Assembly (NCBI GenBank): GCA_000708835.1
Contig: DF237250.1
Location: 34,906-98,905 of the forward strand
Length of the DNA: 64,000 bases
Direction: 5' to 3'
DNA from: Klebsormidium nitens
Lineage: Eukaryota > Streptophyta > Klebsormidiophyceae > Klebsormidiales > Klebsormidiaceae
Shown: positions 12,489 to 25,100 of the stretch, one piece after another
Layout: every line of letters starts with the position of its first letter
Position numbering within the stretch: position 1 is the stretch's first letter
Position numbers and translations under genes: made by a program
Notes under the pieces: generated by a model
What the model saw: only the letters and a program-made list of their open reading frames with translations
What the model was told of the DNA's origin: nothing
The model's database searches: none

Positions 12489-15400
12489 TCAGTGCTTGAG
12501 AAGGTTGAGCAGGTACAGGCTCCCGGCGCACATGAGCACGGAGCCGGCGGTCAGGAACAGGTCCGTCGAGTTTTGGGGGTGCACCTTTTTGGACTTCTCG
12601 AACATCCCCACGAGCAGGATCATCACGATGACGTGGCCCAGCTTGGTCTTGAGGTCGTCCAGGCCGTTGATCGCGAGCCACGTGGGACGTTCCTGATATT
12701 TTCAAGCATGGTTACTCAGGGTTACGAACCGACGCAGCTGAAGGCGGATCTTGACAACTGAGAGGTTCTCGTAAGCGGAACGTAATTTTGGAGGAGGAAA
12801 AGCGGGTCAGGGCATTTGGAGCAGAGACGTTCGAGAGAGCGGCGAGCAAATGCAGAGCGGGTGCGGGAAGATCCAGTTTGAGACTTGCTTTTGCTGTCAG
12901 TATATAGAGAAAAGGGAAGTGCCAGCAAAGTACGCCTCAAAAGCAAATTTGCAGCGCCCCCAGTGCTGCCTGAACGGCCAGAATGTCCTCGAAGACGACC
13001 GTAAGTTTCTGAACTGTCGTAATTTGACGAGCCTGGCACCTGTACATGTTCAGGCCTAGACACTGAATCAAATGCACCATATCCGACCTCAAAAAGGATC
13101 AAAGGAGACGGCACACATACCTCGAGTCGGAAGAGGCCGAAAAAGCTTGAGTTGTGGTGTTCGACTTCGCCCGGCCCTTCCAACTTCATCACAAAGAGCT
13201 CATACAACCTGGCATGCAAGAGGTTTTAGGGTTTTAGGGTTCTAGGGTTTTAGCGTTTGAGTGTACAGTTCAGAAGGCCAACTTCTCGAAGGGCAAGATC
13301 ATCGAGCGCTACCGCTCTGAGGCAACTCCCTGTTGCTTTCCAGAGCTGCTTCTCACTATCGGGGAGCTGTCTCGAGCATGGCTTTGCTTCCGGATTACGC
13401 AACTTTCGGCGGGGTGGCACTGAGACGGAAGTCGCCCCAGGTGTTGCTGTTTCGCTTGTTCTGCCTGATTACTTCGGGCTGCGGCGCGTATGGAATGTGG
13501 ACGCCGGAAAGCTGGGTTAAGATTCGAGGAGGTCTATCGTTCTCAAGATGGTCGAATGTCCACCTTCTCAAAAGCAGATTAGGAAGGGAAGAAGGTCAAG
13601 TTCGACAACGAAACAGGAATAACTTCCTAACAGAGAGTCGTAAGAGACCGAGTCAACGCTGGCGTTCTTTATGCTGACGGCTCACATCGGACAGATTTTC
13701 GACGGGAATATTTCCCTGGGCAAAGTATTTCTCGCAGACGGACGCTTTTCATCATAGAGCTGGTTGACACTGGGATTTTGCCTGGACAAATGTTGCTCTA
13801 CCGGCAGACTTCCAAGTCGTTTAGGCAAAGGTTTAGAGGACCTTTGTGACAACTCAATGTGACTGCCCAGGCAGAGTTTGGTTCGTTAGGCTGTCTTCAA
13901 AGAAACTCACCCCATCCCAAAGATGAGCATGACGGTGCCAACAAGGTACGTATCTTCACAAGACCAAAAGCAGGGCGTCAATCGTTGTACATTGATACAT
14001 CTCAAGCGTTGCTGACGTCTCTGACTTCCCAAGTCCGCGTAATAGCCTGGCAGAAGCTTGCATCAAAGCATCGAAGTCTTTCCATAAAAACACGAGGTGA
14101 ATGAATGACTCGATTGAACGCCCCATTGCCTGGTCCCAAGCAATCAGAACAAGGACACGCCCAAAATGACAAGGATTCCTGAGACTCAACTGGAAGCAAG
14201 ATCTAGGTTACAACGACTTGTATACCCGAGCATGCTTCTAGCTCAACTGTGGTGGCAGATTGTATGCAGGCTGCGCTGCTGTCATGGATCCTCATTTGAG
14301 AACTGCGAACGAACTTGACTTCAAGTAACCCCTACGAAGACCTCAACTTTGCATTACAGCGACCCCGGAGTGTGCATCAAACAGCCCCAGGCCTGTGAAG
14401 ATGACATGGAGGTTCTTGTCTAGTCAGCTCACCAAGCGCTTCAATCAGCTTCATGACCACCTGGCCCTTGTCGTGAGCAATCATTATAAGGGCGATGTAA
14501 CCTTGCAAAGCCCTGAACACATAGTAGCTCCCCTGCATCCAAAGAAACCGGATGTCTTCAGACAGCAGCTTCAGATCCTGGCTAGATTATGAAACAGAAT
14601 ATAGCCAGGGGCTGTTCCTCCTGAAGGTTTGCGTGCATTTTCAACAGGCCCTTTCTTTGAAAGCGGAAGGACACAGAGGGAGCGCACACCGACCAAACCG
14701 AACGGATCTCAGGACTGGACAAGTGCCCTTTCAGGAAATTGGAGACGCCACCCTCTATTCAGTTCCCTCAAGTAAGTTCAGGGTTAACTTACAACGTTCT
14801 AGTGACTCCATCCCTGAAACAAATGTTGGCAATGTTATAAGGGAGCGCTGCACAATTGGATTTAAAAGAAGAGAAGAGGACTTTCTGTACGGGCCAACTT
14901 TCACTTAAGGACTTACATCAAATGTCAAAATGAGCCAATGCTTTCTAGGTCATAGAAGACTTACTTTGAGGAAGCAGAGGAAGGAACCGAGGAGCGATCC
15001 GGCAACGCCAGCAAGTGTGAAGAATCGGCAGTTGAAGATCATCTGCAAGTGTCATAAAAGGGCAGAAAGCTATCACATTGTGTGGGACAGAAGCATGAGA
15101 TTATTGGAAAGGCCCATTGACATGTTGACATGTAACGATTCAACCAGAACAAGTGGGGTAAATTTGATTGAGGTAAGTGGAGGTGGGAGCCAAAGAGAAA
15201 ACAATTCCCGTATGTTCACTCACAGATCTCTGTACAGTTAGGCCAGGCAGGCAATGCAGGGAATTACACACGCTGTCAGTTTCAACAACGTTTTGGTAAC
15301 TTCATCAAGCAGCTCTCAAGTCCTGATTAAGAGCAGGGGTCTAGGACAGTGGGAGCTGCTCTCTTCTTATTTAAAAGAATGCTCAGTAGTGGTCTCAATC

Positions 15401-15951
15401 TTTGACATTGTGCACTTTCCTAAGGCGACAGGCTAACCTTCCCCTTGCAATCTTGAATCATCCTTTACAATTGAAGAAGATGACTGCACGTCAACATGGT
15501 TAGCAACAACTGAGGCAATGCAACGCACCTGCTCAATCCACCGCTCTGTGGCCTTCTTCGCACGCACTGTGTTCTTTGCCTCCTCCCATTCATCCTGCGT
15601 CAGCTTCGTCTCTTCCTCCAAAACGACCAGGCCGCCAGGCTCCATGTGGACTCCATCCAGCACACTTGCCTGGATTGCACCAGTGCCCCCCCTCCCAATC
15701 CTTGAGCTGGACTTGGATTGCCAGGCTATGTTAGGTTGCTTGCCATAGAATGCTGTCTTGGTCAATGCATTCACAGGATTGGCAGCATTGTAAGAACGAT
15801 GACTGGCTCTCTTGGTGGACTTGAACGTTGAGCGGAGTCCTGCGTTGCTTGGGACTGACGCCTGGGGGCGTCTCCATTCAGAACAGATGAGGCTTTGGAG
15901 AGGTGACTGCAATGCAGCAGCCTTTGGTGCTGCGAGGACGCGAATTGACAT
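12489..15951 (-). CDS. Plastid UPF0114 (YqhA-like) membrane protein
   Basis: Six minus-strand exons join in phase and total 936 nt (311 aa): 15951-15529, 15042-14965, 14532-14433, 13953-13911, 13208-13121 and 12692-12489 (stop TGA). Exon 1 encodes a Ser/Arg/Ala-rich leader (MSIRVLAAPKAAALQSPL...) typical of a chloroplast transit peptide, then an acidic linker ending in ATERWIEQ. The family core follows: MIFNCRFFTLAGVAGSLLGS (membrane span 1), YYVFRALQGYIALIMIAHDK, TYLVGTVMLIFGMGLYELFV (span 2), then RPTWLAINGLDDLKTKLGHV and VIVMILLVGMFEKSKK (span 3), and a C-terminal span. UPF0114/YqhA proteins occur in bacteria and plastids; their biochemical role is not established. The gene is divergent from TIM21, with about 0.9 kb between the two start codons. 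Confidence 0.92.
13223..13252 (-). repeat. Telomere-like (TTTTAGGG) tract inside an intron
   Basis: Three to four head-to-tail units ttttaggg / ttctaggg lie in intron 4 of the UPF0114 gene, 15 to 44 bases from the 3' splice site of exon 13208-13121. In the sense of that gene they read CCCTAAAA, so they may also serve as the branch-site and pyrimidine region. TTTAGGG and TTTTAGGG are telomere repeat types known in plants and green algae. Confidence 0.7.
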
Positions 15952-16852
15952 CTTAGAAGGTTTCTGGACACTACACCAGCTGATCAGCAGAGCACTCTTT
16001 CAAGTTTCAGTTCAATGCTGTGCTCCGGATTTCAGGTGAGATCACCCCTTGCGCAATTTCGACAGCCGGACAGGTAGTGCCAGGCAGATCTGCGAATATG
16101 CAGCTGCAGGATGGAAGGAAGCCCCGCTTTGGAAGGGAGCCCTGTGCCGCCAAAATCGAGCTACCTATGTGGAACAGCCAAGCTGAGCCCAGCTCCAGCT
16201 TCTGCTTGCACTGCAGCAGATCTCCGCAAAGTTGTGAGGTGAAGGCTGACGTCATTGCGTGCCATGTGGAGCACATGGCTTTGGGGGCCGTTCGATGAAG
16301 CGTTCGGAACCTCATCTAGGGCCCCTAGTAGGGGAGTGCGAGCGTTCGGACCTCGCCGGCAAGGCGCATTCACACCACAACTTGGAGAAGTTAGAACCAG
16401 CTTTAGCCATGCAGGGCAGCTGAGTCCTGACTGGGCGGATATCTGCTGCAACGTTCTTCGGCTTCAAGTTCAATTGGGCGCCTGCCAGTCACTTTTCCAT
16501 TTTGCTTGGACGCTGCTTACCTACAGGTACTTCCCCCAGCAAGTACTCTCTTCAGCTTTCAGGTTTTCAACAGTAGAGCGCGACGTTGGGCTTTGGAAAC
16601 GCAGCATCTGGCAATGAGGACAGTTGACTTCAGTTTCATGCATTCTAGTCGGTTGTGCAGAAAGAAGGTGTAGCGCATGCCTTCGTAGATTGCCAAAGCC
16701 CTGCCAAAGATTCAAATTGCACAACCAGCATTACCACCTGTTTTTGACTGAGAAAAGCAATTGTTTTCTGCCAGCTTTTCCGCTCACTTGACAAGAGTCC
16801 GCCGCTGAACCTTGCAGACTAGCCTTTGCATAAACAAGCCACATCATTGAAA
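15952..16852. promoter_or_regulatory. Shared divergent promoter region (UPF0114 / TIM21)
   Basis: About 0.9 kb separates the start codon of the minus-strand UPF0114 gene (15951) from that of the plus-strand TIM21 gene (16853). Both 5' UTRs and core promoters must lie here unless there are distal 5' UTR exons. I see no convincing TATA box. Confidence 0.4.
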
Positions 16853-19800
16853 ATGTCACCAGGGCGACAATTGGCACGCTTGGCGGTTGCACATGTAAGT
16901 TCAAAAGGGCTACGTCCCCTCTTTCTTCGGTGCGCCTAATTCGTGCACGTTACTTTTGAGTGTAAAGTTTCTGGTACAACCGACCTTGTTGAAAGATTCG
17001 CTGCTGCAGTTGGTGGTGGCAATCGATATCTACTACTTATTCGCTCCCCTTATTGTACGCTTGATTGAATTTGACCGCAGGAAGTGGTGGTCGAATCACT
17101 TTTTTGCTTGTGCACTTTGCACTCATCATGTCCTTCAAGCACAGGTTACAACTTAGTAAGCTCCATGGTCCTTCCTGCAGGTCCGGAAGATCCATGCAGC
17201 AGCAGCAAAAGCAGGGCCGGCGCCTTCTGCGGCGAATTGGTTAGCCGGTAGGCCATTTCAAGCCATTTTGTTTGTGAATATGCTGGAGATTTCAGCAAGA
17301 CAAGGTGCCCTTATTGCATCCCGTGTCCAAAGTTCCTTGTCAACACATCAACCTGTCTGTTCAGTGGGGCAATGTGTTGGCACCACCGCTTCGTCAATTG
17401 GTCATGCAACTTTGAGCGGCAGCTCCCCCGGGTCCATTCCGGGTGACCTTGTGGTGCGCAAACGTCAGTGATCCCAAACTTGGTTGCGAGGAAGTCAAGC
17501 TGCGGAGACATGCCAATCAAGAAAGACAGCGGGGCTGTGACATACCAAATGCAACAAGGCACAGAACTGAAACAGTACCTGTAGGTTAGTATTTGTTAGT
17601 TTAAATAGGTAGTAGTCATCTCCAGGACGACCCAAGTACATAGTTAGATATGCTGACCAATGTCTTCAGGGAGTGTCTTGCCTACCAGATATCTGCACCA
17701 ACCAGATTCTATCCTTTTTCAGGTGGGGCAGCACTTAGTGCCGCAGAATGCCAAGTGGCAGCGTCTCAATGGCCTGCCCAGGGGATCTTCCTGCCACAGT
17801 TCTTGCGAAGCACCGTCGCAATGGGCTCTTCCAGGATGGACGTTGTCCCCATTCACTGGACCCTTGTACAGAGGAGCTTCACTTCGAGCGCAGCACGAAT
17901 GGCGACTGCAGAGTCCAATAAAGCATCGGAGGTGGGTAGATATACCTCTTAACATATCCAAGATACGATATCAGTGTCGGCTTACATTCAAATGTGAGGC
18001 GCAGTGGTTGGTCGACCTACAGCGAGGCTGGAAAGCTTGCGCAGAGAGAGTCTGATGCCGAAGTCGAAGATTCTCACTGTGCTTCCACAAAACTAGTTCA
18101 TACTCCAAGAAGTTCGCCCAAGTCAGGAGAGAAGGCCCAAGCTTTTGCGTTTTGTCTGCATCGTGGAGAAGATGTTCTCCTCAGAGGGACTTCTGGAATA
18201 GCAAGCCTTGCTGCAATGCCTGCTGCCAATCTATCGACCTTCCAGGCTTCTCATGGTGCTGGACGGCGAAGCTTCATGTTGCTTTTCCGTGATCCCTGAA
18301 AGGGGTCGGTCTCAAAAATGGCATCAGTAGCTGGGTGTAGCGAAACCCCTCCGGGCTTGACTGTTCAAATCCTTTTTTAAGATCAGGGCGCTTTCTACCG
18401 CAGGAAGCGGCGCGACGAGACAGCGAGTTGCAGCAGGCGGAGGATCCGTTCGACACCATCACCGACCGGATTCCGGAGAAGCCCGTCTCGGTGGCGGAGG
18501 GGGCGTCGTACACAGTAGTCATTGTCGCGTTCTTGGGGCTCGCGGCGGCCGCCATGTTCTATGTCGCTAAGGAGCTGCTGATCGAGCCGAAAGAGTGAGC
18601 GTTCTTCTGAGATTCGTGGTATTCTTGTGCTACAATGTTCGTTCGGGACCGCAAAACAACATGGGGTCAGAGCGTTCCTGGGGCTTGCGGCAGCCGTCAT
18701 GTTCTACGTTGCAAAGGAGCTGCTGATTTAACCAAAAGAGTGAGCGGTCTTCTAAGAATTCTGCCCTTTGCGTGCAACAATCTCCGTTTGGGGAGCGCCA
18801 AAATAGTTGAGCTGCGTTTCTGATCTGTTAGACATCCGCAGAGATAGAAGTGGAGGAAAGAATGAATGGACGTGCTTATAGCTAAGTTTCATCTTCTGCA
18901 GACAATGCCTTAGCGTAGCTTAATTCTGTCAAGGGGGTAGTCATCATTACCTGAGCACTTGCAGCGGTATGAGTGGTCGACATGGGTAAAAATTCCGAAT
19001 TCTCCCTCCCAGACGCTGTCAAACTCCGCCTCCAGGATGGAATTGGGGAGTTCGCGGGTTTGAATCGACACCATCACAGCGAATGTCGTCCGGGAATCGC
19101 TAGAAAAGAATTGCATTTTTTCCTCGGTGTTCGTTGGGATTTCTTGAAGCACGCTTTCGGGGAAATAAATTCGTACAATTCGCTTCTCTCTCCACTTTGA
19201 AAGGTGGCACTGGCTTTGTTATCATGGGGCGTCCCTGACGCACCCCACCGTTCGCGCAGGTACAAGGTGTTCAACAAGGCCCTAGACCGAGTTAAAAACG
19301 ACAGTCAAGTAAGAACCGTTCTCGATCTTCTTCCTGCTTGTTGTGTTCGTTACCAATTCAGTTTGTCCTCATTGTGGTCGTTCGACGTCAAGTCGAGCCC
19401 GCAGTGAGGTCCTGCCTGTACCCTCCGCTTCCCTCCGTCCAGTCACGGCGATCAGAGGAACGGCTATCTTACGGACAGAGGTGCTGGCCAATGCTCTGGC
19501 TTCCTGCGATGACGTTGCTTCGTCTGGATCAGCTGTGTACGATTCACTCCTTGTCCTTTTCAACGGGGTTGCCACGTCGGTGTACACCGACGGGCATGCA
19601 ATCTCCCGAGGAGGATCTTGCCCGGAATCTTCTACAGACGATTTATTATAATAAGTTTACTGCATTGGACTTTGTGTTCCCGGAAGCAATCCAACAACAT
19701 CTGACCGATTTGTTTCACTTCCAGGTCGCGGTGCGAATAGGACGGCCGATCACGGGGTACGGTTCGGAGAGCCGAAACCGTGCTGCGCGGCAACGGATCC

Positions 19801-20591
19801 GGCACAATATCACGAAGGATGAGGACGGAACGGAACGCGTGCAGGTGAGGTAGTACATTTTTGTCTCTTCCCTCTTCCACGCCTTCACCCTTCACTGCGT
19901 CCATTTTTTCTACCGCAATCACAGCTCTCATGAGCGGAGTCGCTTACTTCCTGTTTCTTCAGCGCGATGCTCTACTTTTCTTTACCGTTACGAATTAAGT
20001 AGGAGCCAAGGCGTATGTCTGTGAGTTGAAGGTAGATCGCGAGCCGTTATCGTTCTTCATGTGCAGCATACTTGCAATTGGAGAATGTGCAGCTTCGATC
20101 AATGTCATTCAGGTCTCTCAACAAAGCCGCTAAATAAGGCTTGCCAGCCGAGAGGGATGCAGTTTGTCTAGCAAGGTCTTGCAAGTCGGACCCGAGCATG
20201 GGTCCTGCTTTGCCGGCCCTTGCGCTGGCGTCTCCATGTTTCAGAGGCATGACTTTGATTGTTACACATGGTTAAGCCTCTCGTTGGGACCGCCCCGCAC
20301 CAGGCTTCCCGCCTTCATCAATCAGCGCCTGTTGTCAAAAACCCGGCTCTTAAGCAGCACTTAAAAGAGACATAGTCGGCCGACTGACATCCCTGCCTCG
20401 TTCCCTTCTCGCAGGTGCAATTTTTCCTTCGGGGGCCGAACGGGACGGGCATGGTGACCTCGGAAATGTTCAAAGATCAAGAGACGCGGGACTGGCAGTT
20501 CACGTATCTCATAGTCGACATCACTTCGCCAGTTCCGTCTCGCTTGATGCTCGAGTCCTACCTCGGTGGGCCTGCTGGTGCCGGCGGCTGA
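16853..20591 (+). CDS. TIM21: Mitochondrial inner-membrane translocase subunit TIM21
   Basis: Eight exons join in phase and total 1023 nt (340 aa): 16853-16894, 17181-17247, 17296-17463, 17723-17931, 18404-18594, 19260-19308, 19725-19844 and 20415-20591 (stop TGA). The N-terminus is rich in Arg/Ala/Ser and poor in acidic residues (MSPGRQLARLAVAH, VRKIHAAAAKAG), like a mitochondrial presequence. Exon 5 contains the single membrane span (TVVIVAFLGLAAAAMFYVAK). The conserved intermembrane-space domain follows: YKVFNKALDRVKNDSQ, VAVRIGRPITGYG, RQRIRHNITKDEDGTERVQ and VQFFLRGPNGTGMVTSEM. TIM21 tethers the TIM23 complex to the TOM complex and to respiratory supercomplexes. The donor of exon 3 (GTCAGT after 17463) is chosen because it keeps phase. 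A decayed copy of the end of exon 5 lies downstream (separate entry). Confidence 0.92.
18674..18790 (+). pseudogene. Decayed duplicate of the 3' half of TIM21 exon 5
   Basis: About 145 bp downstream of the real exon edge, the sequence gttcctggggcttgcggcagccgtcatgttc repeats exon 5 together with its donor (aaaagagtgagcg) and the adjoining intron. The codons after AKELLI are changed to a TAA stop, and there is no acceptor, so it is not an exon now. Confidence 0.8.
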
Positions 20592-22151
20592 TTGGCTCAC
20601 TGAATCTGGTGCATCGCTTTGGGGCCTCGATACTTCGAGATGTTGCAAATACACAGATTTCCCTGACACGAGATCAATCCTGTGGGCATGGCTTACATTG
20701 GGCGTTGCATTTCGAAGCTCCAGAAATGCTCATTCTGATCAGTGAGTCCGAGTATTTTTGAGAAGGACCAAATGCAATGCAAGTTCAGCGAAAGTGGGCC
20801 TGCAAGAACGTCCATTTCCTGGAGTCGACATGCGTGTCCTACGCCCACTTTAAAACCGGGCGTCCAAAGGCTATGTTCCGGGTCGAGTCATGCATGCTGA
20901 TGTCAACTAATTGTTACTTTCAACGGTTAGGGCCGCATGCCACCACATTTTACTGCACGTCGATCCGTCCCCGCTCTACAACCCAAGCGTGCTGCAAGTA
21001 GCAACCACCGGCCTGCAAAGTGGTTTGGCCGAGTGAATTCAAGAATTCTAGCTGCCACCACAATTCCGGATCATTCGGAAACGGATAATTTTCCCGTAGC
21101 ATCCGCATGCACCAAGTGCCAGTTTCTCAACAAGAATAACTTCTTGTTCTGCCAGTGACATGCTAGCTAATTCGAGTTAAGCATGAATGTGATATTGCAT
21201 GGGTGACACCTACCTTAGCCTCTATGGCCCCTGGCCCGGTGCCCGTCCGATCATAGGCGGGACTCCAGACTTGCTGGGTCATTGTATGTCAGCCTCTGCC
21301 TACGGCTCCCAATTATTTGAGTAGATTGCTACCGCTAGCGGTTACGGCTCTTGCAGATCGCCGTCGGAGCTTGCCAACCGCAGTGTGTGATGTATGATCT
21401 AAACCACATGCCTAGCTTGCGAGCCATGCAACGACGGCGACGCTCCACGTGTCAGATCTCGAGTCCGCCGGCCAGTGTTCATTCTATTCTTCTCAGCACG
21501 CACCTACAGAGATGCAATTGTCAGTAGAGCATCGACCTTTGTAAGAAATGGTCGCATATGCACATCTCCAGCCTCTTGACATGGATCGATCGCTCATGAT
21601 GACGACATCAAAGTCCTCGTGAAAGATCTGCCTGCTCACTTGAATAAACCTCAGCGGCCGTATAGGCTGTATTTCAACTAGACGAGGTTTTCAAGGTCAC
21701 GTCTTTGGCTTAGTAACAAACGGCCATGAACACTTAATCTGAAGAGCAACGTATTGTAGTAGTCATACTATGTCTATGAACCAATAATTCCCTGCTTTCC
21801 CACCTCGAAACTTCCGTCTACACAAAGTGGGACCGACAGAGTCGCATCCAGCGCAGCTGGACCAGTTGGTGCGTTCGTGCGTCTGTTAAGTCCTTCCTGC
21901 TCGGGAATACGAGGCCCTTGAATCATCCCTTACGAGCTTAAACGGACTAGCCCATCAGCAGCCATGCCTTACCTTCTTGTGCATACAAGGCTCTTAGCTG
22001 ATGCTAGGGTAATCCTCTCCTGCGCTCTTTTATCAAACACGTCCTGTCGGCCATTTGTTATCCAAAGGAGAGTTCCCTACAGACATCTCGTAAGCTAGCC
22101 GCCTGCGCTTCCCCTTCCCTGATCATAAAGAAGCGGAGCAAGCCTGCAGCC
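20592..22151. other. Intergenic, tail-to-head
   Basis: No exon found on either strand. It holds the 3' flank of TIM21 and the promoter of the sulfotransferase gene. It is rich in short gcatgc and gctagc motifs, but I see no clear repeat array. Confidence 0.4.
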
Positions 22152-25100
22152 ATGGCGCTGACGTTGCCCGTGAGACGGTGTCTCCTGTTACTGACGTGGG
22201 TCGCCTTAGCGGGCTCCCTGTGGAACCATAGGAGATGTGCTCGAGAGAGCATGGCCCCAAGTAAGCCAACTTTCTCACATTTGCTGCTTTTGTAAGCTTC
22301 ACGTGTGCCATGAACCCGTTGTGAATCCCATATGGCTACGATACAGTGAACAATCTGGTCTATCCTTCAGTTTTCTGTGGTTTCTCATCCTCCGGCAGTG
22401 AAACTCCGTCAGAATGGCAGGGTAGCAGAGACAGCATCTGTATCTGAGCGGGTGTCCTTTCTCGCACTTTACCCAGGCCGCTGCAAATCAGCGCGCCTTT
22501 GCCTCCTCTAACTCTTTTCTCCAACATCCATCGGTGCATGGGGTTGCTACGATTGATCAACAAACAGACTTCAAAACATGGTGGGCCGAGCCAAATGTCA
22601 AACATACTTCACTTCAAACAGTAAAGTGCAATAGATCTTCTTTCCTGTAAGTCGCGTCTACGGAAGATTCTTCTACTGCCGAGCAACAAAAGAATCAGAC
22701 GCATCCGCATGATCCAAACCATCCGCACTACTTTCGGCACTTACCCCCCTTTAAAGGTAAGTCAAATCTGATTCTCGTTGCATCGTTGAGTGTTCTGATA
22801 CGGAGTTGCTTCTTGCACTGCAGGCCAGGAACCGGTCCCTTGGAGCGTTCCTTCGGGGGGCATCCGGCCGCTCGGGGAAGAGCCCCCTACGGCGGTGTGG
22901 AGGGGGGGCGAATACCAGCTGGAGACAGCCAGTGCTGAGAGCGGGGGGGAAGCGGTGGATGAGAAGCAGCAAAGACGTATGGGCAGCATTCAAATAGAGA
23001 GCAAAGCAAACGCCGAGAGCGTCCAAGAGGAAAACACAGAGGCAATTGACAGTCACAAAGAAGAGGATCGTGATACGGACAAACAGTTTGAAATACGGGA
23101 GAAGGTCGCGTCACAGGAAACTGATAACGGAGAAGAAAGGACAGAGGAACAGGATACACAAGCTGACAGGAGCACTCACGAAGAAGGCAAACAAACGGAC
23201 GAGCTCTCCGAAGATCAGGGACTCACCCAACGGAACGCCTCCACGTGTCCTCCCGCACCCGCCGGCGGCCCTCCGCGCTTCTACCCCGCGCCGCGCGGCC
23301 GCACGCGCGCGCCCACGTGCGCGTGCACGCCGGTCGCGCCGTTTATTCTGCTGTCGATGCAGCGGTCCGGCAGCGGCTGGTTCGAGACGCTTCTGAACAG
23401 CCACCCGCACGTGCGCAGCCACGGGGAGGTTTTCAGTAAGAAAACGTGGCGTGGCGCGCGCGAGCGCGCGCGCCTGGATGACGTGTACAACCTGGGGCGC
23501 GTGGCGCAGGAGACGGAGTGCCTCCGGGCGGTCGGGTTCAAGTGGATGCTCAACCAGGTGAGGGGGAGCGCCCTAAAACTCACGGGGCCGATTGATCCTT
23601 GGATCACCTGCAAAATTCGAATCACATGTGTTCGTTTCTGCACCGGCTTTGGGGCATTTCATGAAGCAGCTTTCAATATATGACCACGTATCCTGTGGGC
23701 AAGGACCAAACGCGTTTTACGAGCCCGGGCGACCGTTTCACTGAGGTATTGAACGCGAGTCATTTCGAGTGCTTGGATCCCCAAGGTGGGCAGTCCATTG
23801 GAATCCTTGCTCCGAAAGCTGCCTCTCGACAAGAACGATGGCAAGCAGAGAAGCAGGGTCCGTACGAAGAAAGAGAGTTTTGTATTCACGGTTCTGATCA
23901 CTTAAGAAGAGCAACGCAACCTACGAATCCGGGCGGGGAAAAATAGCACCCCCGAACCCGTTGAAAGAACGAAGAAAGCCTTAACACGACCTTTACCCCT
24001 GCACTTCACCCAAATTCTAACAGAAAACGACACCTTCATACCCCTTTCACGTTGTGAATTGTGCCTTTCATGTCAGCCCAATGAGTTTCACTGAATTCGA
24101 CGTGGCAGGGCGTAATGGATCACTGGCAGGACTGGCTTGAGTACGTGCGCGCGCACGGCGTGTCCGTCGTGGTGCTGTTCCGGCGGAACACGCTCCGCCG
24201 GATGGTGTCGGTCGCGGCCAACGGGTACGACAAGCAGGCCAAGCTGGTGGACGGAGAACAGCACAAGAGCCACGTGCACTCCGCCGAGGAGGTACGCACC
24301 GGAACCGTAGTACAACCGGAAAGCCGAAATTTCGCCGTAGACTGCAAGATGTTCCTGTTTGTTTTGCATAAACAGAGGGCTTTTGGCGCATAGACATGGT
24401 CGGTTACGGGCTGGTTAGAAAAACCAGATTCACGTACGAACATTCACCCTGTTCAGCAGCCGAACGTCGACCATGATAAGGGCTCCTGCGTAAGGAGCCC
24501 TTATGGTAGACATGGAATTGGTACTGAATTACATACTTTTGATCTGAGAACTGATGTCGACCTTCTGGATTCTGACCGAGAATGAGACGATTGAGAATGA
24601 CCAGCTTAAGCGACAGAGACCGCGAAGTTACAGTCTTGATAACCCACCTGCTTTAAGTACTTCATGTGTTCAGTTCGGCCCAGCATAATGAAGAGAGCAA
24701 GCAAAAGCAGGATCTCGACGCACAGTGCGATGCAAGGATTGGATGTGCGTCTTTGAAGAAATGCTTATGCTTATCCGTTTCCGTTCCGCGTGGCGCATAC
24801 GGGAATAGAGCCGGCGGAACTTTGGTTCCCAGGACGGCGCCTAGGGTCTCTCTGATGGGATGCTTCAAAGTCACAGTGCCTGTTCGGTTCCGTTCCGCTC
24901 TGTGCACGCTGGCGGAATACAAGCCAGCGGCTGGACCCAAACCGTGTGTACTCGTTTCAGGGCAATCGCTTCCCACTCAAAGGTATCCGTCTCGTTATGC
25001 TTTGCGCAGGAGAGACGTACGGGTAAATGATAGCCCGGTTGAAGATCGTTGTGAGGCCACTTCGATTTTAAACCTACTCAGATTTTCAGGCTATTTTGGT

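Noticed and set aside
22887-23643. Long minus-strand frames over sulfotransferase exon 2
   Set aside because: GC-rich coding sequence opens antisense frames; the plus strand has PAPS-binding motifs and correct splice phases.
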